From Dehalococcoidia bacterium (GTDB lineage: Bacteria > Chloroflexota > Dehalococcoidia > GIF9 > AB-539-J10), in NCBI GenBank assembly GCA_030606385.1, contig JAUWGN010000048.1, positions 1 through 7,233 of the forward strand: a stretch of 7,233 bases of DNA, in the 5' to 3' direction. Positions 1 to 4,880 of this stretch are shown here, in pieces. Numbering within the stretch: position 1 is the stretch's first letter; each line of letters starts with the position of its first letter. The notes beneath the pieces were generated by a model. The model did not search any database. It was not told the origin of the DNA and saw only the letters and a program-made list of their open reading frames with translations. A program made the position numbers and the translations under genes.

Positions 1-182
1 ACATGGATATCTTCAAAACTCTGAATTGTATCGGCTAATCGGTGTGCTAAAGGCACTCCTCTGGTCCACATACCCACGAGTACAATGCTTCCAGCACCTT
101 TGTTCCTCTCTACAATCTCGTGGGCAATACGAACCAAGGCACGCCCCACGTCCTCCGAGGTCATGAGGAGCTTACGGGGCAT
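1..182 (-). CDS. pyrR: PyrR, bifunctional pyr operon attenuator / uracil phosphoribosyltransferase (N-terminal part)
   Basis: PyrR binds pyr mRNA in response to UMP/UTP and attenuates pyrimidine-biosynthesis transcription; many members also convert uracil plus PRPP to UMP. The 60 visible codons, read leftward from ATG at 182-180, contain the family N-terminus: ALVRIAHEIVERNKG at about residues 15-29, followed by the first core strand and loop IVLVGMWTRGVPLAHRLA at about 33-50. The usual form of that loop is VGIxTRGVPLA, so Met-Trp is a mild variant. A second Met lies at residue 7, but the ATG at 182 has an ideally placed AGGAGG (plus-strand 191-196) eight bases upstream, so I chose it. Full PyrR is about 180 residues, so two thirds, including the PRPP-binding motif, lie outside the window. 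The leader carries a complete PyrR attenuator, which independently supports the assignment. It is divergent from the arg operon. Confidence 0.93.
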   Translation of the reverse strand, partial: MPRKLLMTSEDVGRALVRIAHEIVERNKGAGSIVLVGMWTRGVPLAHRLADTIQSFEDIH

Positions 183-183
183 T

Positions 184-218
184 AAAAAAGCCTCCTGCCA
201 CATAACTGGCAAGAGGCT
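184..218 (-). terminator. Intrinsic terminator of the pyrR leader, also masking the pyrR ribosome-binding site
   Basis: On the minus strand the 12-base arm AGCCTCTTGCCA (plus 218-207) pairs with TGGCAGGAGGCT (plus 200-189) through 11 Watson-Crick pairs and one G-U, around a 6-base loop. It is followed by a run of six T. This is a textbook rho-independent terminator placed just before the start codon. The 3' arm contains AGGAGG (plus 191-196), which sits 8 bases before the pyrR ATG. The folded hairpin would therefore both stop transcription and hide the ribosome-binding site. Confidence 0.88.
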
Positions 219-268
219 GCAGATTTTACCAACCTTTGCGTTATCAAATCTCCCCTTACCAGCCTCTC
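211..268 (-). promoter_or_regulatory. Antiterminator of the pyrR leader
   Basis: On the minus strand GAGAGGCTG (plus 268-260) can pair with CAGCCTCTT (plus 219-211) through eight Watson-Crick pairs plus a terminal G-U. The 5' half overlaps the upper stem of the PyrR-binding hairpin, and the 3' half overlaps the 5' arm of the terminator. This pairing is therefore mutually exclusive with both, as expected for the default read-through fold when PyrR is not bound. The pairing is seen by eye; its relative stability was not computed. Confidence 0.75.
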
Positions 269-279
269 CGGGCTGATTT
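246..279 (-). promoter_or_regulatory. PyrR-binding RNA hairpin (anti-antiterminator)
   Basis: The minus strand contains AGCCCGGAGAGGCTGG, which matches the known PyrR binding-loop consensus UCCNGNGAGGYU except at its first base. CAGCC (plus 275-271) and GGCTG (plus 264-260) form a five-pair upper stem closing the hexaloop CGGAGA. AAAT and ATTT around plus 279-276 and 249-246 can form a lower stem, separated by a purine-rich internal bulge. This matches the stem-bulge-stem architecture of PyrR sites in pyr leaders. Binding would free the terminator arms and shut off pyrR when pyrimidines are abundant. Confidence 0.85.
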
Positions 280-292
280 AAAGGTTTGTATG

Positions 293-321
293 ATTTTAAC
301 AAACTTATGGTGATAATGCAA
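293..321 (-). promoter_or_regulatory. Candidate sigma70-type promoter for pyrR
   Basis: On the minus strand a -35 TTGCAT (plus 321-316) is followed after exactly 17 bases by a -10 TAAAAT (plus 298-293). Transcription would begin near plus position 286, giving a leader of about 104 bases that contains the whole attenuator. The match and spacing are good, and the position just upstream of the binding hairpin is what attenuation requires. The start point is inferred. Confidence 0.65.
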
Positions 322-345
322 TAAGTTACGTCGCAAAAAAACAAA

Positions 346-375
346 TTGTATTTTCGATAACTCGGATGTTAATAT
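346..375 (+). promoter_or_regulatory. Candidate promoter for the argJBDG operon
   Basis: TTGTAT (346-351) and TAATAT (370-375) are separated by 18 bases, a reasonable sigma70 arrangement in this AT-rich gap. The predicted start near 382 leaves only about 15 untranslated bases before the argJ ATG. It is back-to-back with the pyrR promoter, with the two -35 boxes about 25 bases apart. An alternative -10 (TTAATA, 369-374) would give 17-base spacing. Confidence 0.45.
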
Positions 376-377
376 CG
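355..377 (+). promoter_or_regulatory. Weak inverted repeat over the argJ promoter, possible operator
   Basis: CGATA (355-359) and TATCG (373-377) form a perfect five-base inverted repeat around a 13-base centre, covering the spacer and -10 of the candidate argJ promoter. An arginine repressor site would be expected about here. However, the repeat is short and does not match the ArgR box I know well, so the assignment is only suggestive. Confidence 0.2.
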
Positions 378-396
378 TCAGACAAGAAATATATCA

Positions 397-1599
397 ATGG
401 ATTTTTCATTAATTCCTGACGGCACAGTTACTTCGGTGCCAGGATTTGTCACTGGTGCAGTCCACGCCGGAATAAAGGATAAGGACGAACTGGACTTAGC
501 TATCCTCTATTCCAAGATGCCTTGTGTCGCCACTGGTGTTTTCACCACCAACCTGGCTAAATCAGCCCCGATCATCCTATCCCAAAGGCACCTGACACAA
601 AGAAAAGCAAGGGCAATTGTGGTGAATTCAGGTTGTGCCAATGCCTGTCTTGGAGAGCAAGGCATGACAGATGCCTCAGAAATGGCAAGCCTGACAGCAA
701 CAAAAGTGAGCATAGCTTCACAGGAAGTGCTTGTAGCCAGCACGGGGGTGATTGGAAAACCACTGCCCATGAGCCAGGTCAGAAACGGGATCGAGAAAAT
801 AGAGCTCCACCAGGATGGCGGTCATGAACTGGCCAGAGCAATGATGACCACGGATACCAGGCCCAAGGAGATAGCGATACAAGTCGAGGCAAAGGAAGGT
901 AAATTTACCATCGGCGGGGTAGCTAAAGGAGCAGGCATGATGCATCCTGAATTAGCCACCATGCTTTGTTTTATAACCACTGACGCCGCGGTAAACATTG
1001 ATTTCCTGCAGCAATCGCTAAAGAAAGCAGTTGACGTTTCCTTTAATATGCTCAGCATTGATGGCGAAACCAGTCCAAGCGACTGTGTATTTTTGTTAGC
1101 CAATGGTTTGGCAAGCAACACTGAAATTGGTTTCAATAATGGCGGGGATTTTCAAAACGCTTTAAATGAAGTTTGCGTTTCTTTAGCCAAATCAATAGCC
1201 CGAGATGGTGAAGGAGCAACCAAGCTCATCGAAGTTGTTGTGGAAGGAGCGGTAAATCAAACGGAGGCTCGTCAGGCAGCCCGGACCATTGTCAGCTCTC
1301 CACTGGTGAAAGCGGCGATGCACGGCGGTGACCCTAATTGGGGACGCATTGTCGCCGCCCTGGGGCGAAGTGGTGCAAAGATAAGGGAAGATAAACTGGA
1401 TGTCCATTTGAATGACGTTTGTGTCATGAAGCAAGGTCGCCCAACACGCTTTGATGCAGAAGAGCTGCGAACATCTTTGGCAAGACTTAACAGGGTGCCT
1501 ATCAAGGTGTATCTCAACCTGGGTGACGGCAGAGCCACTGCCTGGGGCTGCGACCTATCTGAAGAATATGTTAGGATAAATAGCGAACACGCAACATAA
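397..1599 (+). CDS. argJ: ArgJ, glutamate N-acetyltransferase (ornithine acetyltransferase), possibly bifunctional
   Basis: ArgJ transfers the acetyl group from N-acetylornithine to glutamate, releasing ornithine and regenerating N-acetylglutamate. Bifunctional members also use acetyl-CoA, and the sequence alone does not tell which type this is. The 400 residues match the family length. Visible motifs are TTNLAKSAP at 50-58, NSGCANACLGEQG at 77-89, the oxyanion-hole type STGVIG at 115-120, MMTTDT at 149-154, KGAGMMHPELATML at 177-190 and GGDPNWGRIVAALGRSG at 310-326. The protein ends in an EYVRINSEHAT tail typical of ArgJ. Ala187-Thr188 should be the autoproteolytic site, with Thr188 becoming the N-terminal nucleophile of the beta subunit. 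Glu185 replaces the more usual Asn of HPNMATML. The start is chosen because the N-terminus aligns well with the family, although no Shine-Dalgarno is visible. It is the first gene of the operon. Confidence 0.97.
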   Translation: MDFSLIPDGTVTSVPGFVTGAVHAGIKDKDELDLAILYSKMPCVATGVFTTNLAKSAPIILSQRHLTQRKARAIVVNSGCANACLGEQGMTDASEMASLTATKVSIASQEVLVASTGVIGKPLPMSQVRNGIEKIELHQDGGHELARAMMTTDTRPKEIAIQVEAKEGKFTIGGVAKGAGMMHPELATMLCFITTDAAVNIDFLQQSLKKAVDVSFNMLSIDGETSPSDCVFLLANGLASNTEIGFNNGGDFQNALNEVCVSLAKSIARDGEGATKLIEVVVEGAVNQTEARQAARTIVSSPLVKAAMHGGDPNWGRIVAALGRSGAKIREDKLDVHLNDVCVMKQGRPTRFDAEELRTSLARLNRVPIKVYLNLGDGRATAWGCDLSEEYVRINSEHAT

Positions 1600-1624
1600 C
1601 GCTAAGTTACCTCGACGTACAAGC

Positions 1625-2398
1625 ATGAAACCATTGGTAGTCAAAATAGGCGGTAGCACTTTAGGCAACCGGGATACTGTCCTGGAGGACCTGGTAGCAC
1701 TCCAAGAGCAAGGTGTGCCTTTAGTGGTGGTTCATGGCGGTGCTCAAGAAGTTTCTAGCTGGCTCGCCAGGCTTGGCATGTCCACCAGCTTTATAAATGG
1801 GCTGAGGGTTACCGATGCCGAGACCCTGAAAGTGGTTACTGCAATACTTGGTGGCTTGGTTAATAAAGAACTGGTGGTAGCTATTCAAGCCCTGAAAGGA
1901 AAAGCAATAGGCATAAGCGGAAGTGATGGCAATTTGCTGCGAGCAAAGCTCAAGGATTTCGAGCTAGGTTACACCGGTGAAATTGTAGCCACCGACCCTA
2001 CCCTATTGAACATACTGCTACAATCAGGATATATGCCTGTGGTAGCACCAATAAGCTTTGGGGAAGTTAACGGAAAGCTAATATTGCTCAATATCAACGG
2101 TGATACTGCTGCAGGTGAGATAGCTGCTGCTCTAGCTGCTCAGAAACTCATCTTCCTTACCGATGTCGATGGCATCTACGATAGCTCAGGAAAGGTAATT
2201 TCCAGGCTTAATATTGATGAGGCAAACGAAATGCTCAAACTTGGTACAGCTTCTGGAGGGATGTTCCCCAAAATAGAAGCAAGCATCAAAGCTCTTTCGG
2301 CAGCACCCGTTGCCCGCATCATCAATGGCAAGATGTCTCACGCTTTGCTTAATGAGATGAAGAATGGAATTGGAGGAACAAGCATTGTCCCAAAGTAA
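1625..2398 (+). CDS. argB: ArgB, acetylglutamate kinase
   Basis: ArgB phosphorylates N-acetylglutamate with ATP to N-acetylglutamyl-5-phosphate, the second step of arginine synthesis. The 257 residues show the amino-acid-kinase fold in order: VVKIGGSTLG at 5-14 with Lys7, VVVHGGA at 34-40, GLRVTD at 59-64 with Arg61, GLVNKELV at 77-84, GISGSDGNLLRAK at 96-108, LLNINGDTAAGEIAAAL at 154-170 with Asn158 and Asp160, LTDVDGIYD at 178-186, and SGGMFPKIEA at 210-219 with Lys216. Lys7, Asp160 and Lys216 match the catalytic set of the family. HGGA replaces the usual HGGG. The protein starts directly at the first core strand, with no N-terminal helix of the arginine-sensitive type. LysZ-type kinases are an alternative because GLVNK and GISGxDG are shared, but the argJ-argD context favours ArgB. 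It starts 25 bases after argJ and has no clear Shine-Dalgarno. Confidence 0.95.
   Translation: MKPLVVKIGGSTLGNRDTVLEDLVALQEQGVPLVVVHGGAQEVSSWLARLGMSTSFINGLRVTDAETLKVVTAILGGLVNKELVVAIQALKGKAIGISGSDGNLLRAKLKDFELGYTGEIVATDPTLLNILLQSGYMPVVAPISFGEVNGKLILLNINGDTAAGEIAAALAAQKLIFLTDVDGIYDSSGKVISRLNIDEANEMLKLGTASGGMFPKIEASIKALSAAPVARIINGKMSHALLNEMKNGIGGTSIVPK
2372..2387 (+). promoter_or_regulatory. Ribosome-binding site and TTG that probably set the argD start
   Basis: GGAGG at 2372-2376 lies 8 bases before an in-frame TTG at 2385-2387. The ATG at 2364, in the same frame seven codons earlier, has only a loose GAGATGAAGA upstream and would place the GGAGG inside the gene. Starting at TTG gives an N-terminus MSQSNDWQTLADKLF, which resembles the usual ArgD start better than one with the extra residues MELEEQA. 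It also gives a 14-base overlap with argB, similar to the next junction. Confidence 0.65.
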
Positions 2399-3593
2399 CG
2401 ACTGGCAAACACTGGCGGACAAGCTGTTTTTGAACACAGTAACCAGGCTTCCCGTAACATTGGTTCGTGGAGAAGGAGCCTGGGCATGGGACGACAAGGG
2501 CAAACAATACCTTGACTTCGTTGGCGGCTGGGCTGTGGATAGTCTGGGGCACTGCCATCCAGCATTAGTGAATGCTTTGGAAGAGCAAGCCAAAACGCTT
2601 ATACAGACATCCAACCAGTTTTATACCATCCCGGCGGTAAAGTTAGCCCAGCTTTTGGTAGAAAATAGCTGCCTCGATAGAATCTTTTTCTGCAACAGCG
2701 GTGCCGAGGCTAATGAAGGAGCAATAAAGCTAGCCAAGAAATACGGCAAAATTCATCTCAACAGTGCTTATGAAATTATCACAGCCTATGGTTCCTTTCA
2801 CGGCAGAACCTTAGCTATGACCGCAGCTACAGGACAGGAGAAATTCCAGCAACCTTATACTCCTTTGCCTGACGGTTTCATAAACGTTGAGTATAATAAC
2901 ATTGAGGCAATAAAGAGAGCGACAAATGAGAAAACCTGTGGGATAATGCTGGAGCCAGTCCAGGGGGAAGGCGGAGTCAATGTGCCAGATGAGAACTATC
3001 TTAAAAAGGTAGAAGATTGGTGCCACGAGAAGGGGATCCTCTTCATTTTAGATGAGATTCAAACCGGAATCGGGCGGACAGGCACTCTCTTCGCTTACGA
3101 GCAATGTAACGTTGAGCCAGATATAATGACTTTAGCCAAAGGGTTAGGCAGCGGTGTGCCCATCGGCGCTTTTTTAGCCAAAGAAAAAGCCTCAGTTTTC
3201 GCCCCAGGTGAGCACGGCACTACCTTCGGCGGCAATCCACTGGTTTGCGCTGCCGCCTACGCTACTATGAAATATATCATCGATAACGACATACCTGAGA
3301 AGGCGCAGCAAACTGGAAGCTACTTTATGGCTAAATTGCAAGGACTGAAACAGCAATTCACCTTCGTCACCGAAGTGAGAGGCAAAGGACTCTTGCTAGC
3401 TCTGGAATTTGACCACGAAATTGCTCAGCAAGTAGTTACGGCTTGCCTCGACAAAGGCTTACTGATCAACAAAGTAAAGTCGGATGCTATTCGTTTTATG
3501 CCTCCGCTCATTATCACCGAAAAGGAGGTAGATATAGCAATCAACATTTTGAGAAATATTTTCACTGAGAAAGGAAGCGAATGGACAAAGTAA
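2385..3593 (+). CDS. argD: ArgD, acetylornithine aminotransferase (class III, PLP-dependent)
   Basis: ArgD transaminates N-acetylglutamate-5-semialdehyde with glutamate to N-acetylornithine in the cytoplasm; some family members also act in lysine synthesis. From the TTG start the protein has 402 residues, the family size; from the ATG at 2364 it has 409. Motifs in TTG numbering are PVTLVRGEG at 23-31, LDFVGGWAVDSLGHCHP at 43-59, the PLP-phosphate loop NSGAEANEGAIKLAKKYG at 104-121, SFHGRTL at 137-143, LEPVQGEGG at 189-197, ILDEIQTGIGRTG at 221-233 with Asp223, TLAKGLGSGVPIGAF at 249-263 with Lys252 as the Schiff-base lysine, and HGTTFGGNPL at 277-286. All key residues are present. The gene overlaps argB by 14 bases and argG by 13, so its expression is very probably translationally coupled to both. 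Confidence 0.96.
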   Translation: MSQSNDWQTLADKLFLNTVTRLPVTLVRGEGAWAWDDKGKQYLDFVGGWAVDSLGHCHPALVNALEEQAKTLIQTSNQFYTIPAVKLAQLLVENSCLDRIFFCNSGAEANEGAIKLAKKYGKIHLNSAYEIITAYGSFHGRTLAMTAATGQEKFQQPYTPLPDGFINVEYNNIEAIKRATNEKTCGIMLEPVQGEGGVNVPDENYLKKVEDWCHEKGILFILDEIQTGIGRTGTLFAYEQCNVEPDIMTLAKGLGSGVPIGAFLAKEKASVFAPGEHGTTFGGNPLVCAAAYATMKYIIDNDIPEKAQQTGSYFMAKLQGLKQQFTFVTEVRGKGLLLALEFDHEIAQQVVTACLDKGLLINKVKSDAIRFMPPLIITEKEVDIAINILRNIFTEKGSEWTK

Positions 3594-4837
3594 TATTGGC
3601 TTACAGCGGTGGTCTGGATACCTCGGTAGCCATAAAATGGCTGAAAGAAAAACATAATATGGATGTCGTCACCCTTACCGTAGATACAGGCAATGTGGCT
3701 GACCTTGAAGCTATCAAGCAGAAAGCACTCAACCTTGGTGCGATAAAGGCATTTGTAATTGATGCCAGGGAACCCTTCATTAATTCCTTCGTCTTTCCTG
3801 CCCTCAAAGCCAATGCTATTTACGAAGGTCAATATCCTTTAGCCACGGCTCTAGCGCGCCCTCTTATTGCTCAACTGTTAGTCAACACAGCTAAAAAGGA
3901 AAACGCCGTGGCGGTAGCTCACGGGTGTACCGGTAAAGGCAATGACCAGGTTAGATTTGATGTGAGCGTGGCAACTTTGGCTCCCGAACTCACGATAATA
4001 GCGCCGGCTAGAGAGTGGAATATGACCCGAGAGCAAACAATTGAATATGCCCAAAACCATAATATCCCTGTTCCTATCACTGCAGCCAGCCCTTATTCCA
4101 TCGACCAGAATTTATGGGGCAGGAGCATCGAATGCGGCGTTCTCGAGGACCCGTGGGCTGAACCTCCTGATGATGTCTTTACCTGGACAAAGTCGCCCAA
4201 GGAAACACCGGATGAAGCTGACTACATCACCATCGGTTTTAATGAAGGAATACCGATAAGCATTGAGGGGCAGCGACTAAATGGTGTGGCACTCATCCAG
4301 CAAGTTCATGAGATATCCTGCAAACACGGCGTGGGCAGAATTGACCATGTTGAAAACAGACTAATAGGCATAAAGTCAAGAGAGATATATGAAGCACCAG
4401 CAGCCTCCGTGTTAACTAAAGCCCACCAGGCACTGGAAGCAATAACCCTATCCAAAGACCAGCTTCGTTTCAACAATATTGTGGCTAACCAATATGCTGA
4501 TCTTGTTTATAATGGGTTATGGTTCTCCCGACTTCGCCAAGATTTGGCTACCTATGTGGATAGTTCCCAAAGATATGTTATCGGAGAAGTAAAGGTTAAG
4601 CTTTACAAGGGCAATTGCCAGGTGGTAGGCAGAAAATCGCCTTATTCCCTTTATGATTACAGCCTGGCTACTTATGATAAAGGTGACGCCTTTGACCAGA
4701 GTGCCTCTCCTGGCTTCATCCATATCTGGGGACTGCCAGTGAGAACTCAATCCCAAATCCAACCGTTGAGACAATTTAAGGCACTATCGAGTATCATAGC
4801 ACCAAAAAAGGAGATAAATCCTGATGAAGCACGGTAA
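3581..4837 (+). CDS. argG: ArgG, argininosuccinate synthase
   Basis: ArgG condenses citrulline and aspartate with ATP to argininosuccinate, the penultimate step of arginine synthesis, and normally works as a homotetramer. The 418 residues are slightly longer than the common 400 or so. The N-terminal ATP pyrophosphatase motif AYSGGLDTS is at residues 7-15, the YPLATALARPLIA segment at 85-97, HGCTGKGNDQVRFD (citrulline/aspartate/ATP site) at 114-127, REWNMTREQTIEYA at 144-157, SPYSIDQNLWGRSIECGVLEDPW at 170-192, and the tetramer-forming C-terminal region beyond about 280. The ATG has AAGGA five bases upstream and lies inside the end of argD, a 13-base overlap. No terminator follows, so transcription probably continues into the next reading frame, 20 bases away. 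Confidence 0.97.
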   Translation: MDKVILAYSGGLDTSVAIKWLKEKHNMDVVTLTVDTGNVADLEAIKQKALNLGAIKAFVIDAREPFINSFVFPALKANAIYEGQYPLATALARPLIAQLLVNTAKKENAVAVAHGCTGKGNDQVRFDVSVATLAPELTIIAPAREWNMTREQTIEYAQNHNIPVPITAASPYSIDQNLWGRSIECGVLEDPWAEPPDDVFTWTKSPKETPDEADYITIGFNEGIPISIEGQRLNGVALIQQVHEISCKHGVGRIDHVENRLIGIKSREIYEAPAASVLTKAHQALEAITLSKDQLRFNNIVANQYADLVYNGLWFSRLRQDLATYVDSSQRYVIGEVKVKLYKGNCQVVGRKSPYSLYDYSLATYDKGDAFDQSASPGFIHIWGLPVRTQSQIQPLRQFKALSSIIAPKKEINPDEAR

Positions 4838-4880
4838 ATCCCTTGAAGGAGGGAGTTATGGAATTAACCGCAACAATTAG
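4824..4880 (+). other. 18-codon reading frame with a strong start at the argG end; possible remnant start of a displaced gene or coupling leader
   Basis: AAGGAGAT (4808-4815) stands 8 bases before ATG at 4824, an excellent initiation signal lying inside the last codons of argG and overlapping its stop by 14 bases. The frame reads MKHGKSLEGGSYGINRNN and stops at TAG 4878-4880, inside the following ATPase gene. The geometry copies the argB/argD and argD/argG junctions, so it looks like the start of a next operon gene whose body is missing. It may instead be a short leader coupling argG to the ATPase, or chance. The peptide itself resembles nothing I know. Confidence 0.3.
4839..4854 (+). promoter_or_regulatory. 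Small hairpin enclosing the ATPase ribosome-binding site
   Basis: TCCCTT (4839-4844) can pair with GGAGGGA, using 4849-4854, through five Watson-Crick pairs and one G-U, closing a GAAG tetraloop. The 3' arm includes most of the AAGGAGG (4846-4852) that lies five bases before the ATPase ATG. The argG stop (4835-4837) is immediately upstream, so a ribosome finishing argG would melt the stem. This would make ATPase translation depend on argG translation. Part of the pairing is expected for any pyrimidine run near a purine-rich ribosome-binding site. Confidence 0.35.

Noticed and set aside
85..276. 63-codon plus-strand reading frame across the pyrR start and leader
   Set aside because: It overlaps pyrR and the attenuator in antisense, has no ribosome-binding site, and its product resembles nothing; it is a by-product of the pyrR sequence.
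822..1136. 104-codon minus-strand frame inside argJ, and the similar 142- and 135-codon minus frames over argB/argD and argD/argG
   Set aside because: The plus-strand genes are unambiguous enzymes with complete motifs, and the antisense frames have no supporting signals.
4766..4797. Possible internal promoter for the ATPase: TTGAGA (4766-4771) and TATCAT (4792-4797) near the argG end
   Set aside because: The spacer is 20 bases, too long for a normal sigma70 promoter, and no better -10 lies at 16-18 bases.
4838..4857. Transcription terminator between argG and the ATPase
   Set aside because: The only hairpin there has a six-pair stem and no T-run after it, so it does not look like an intrinsic terminator.
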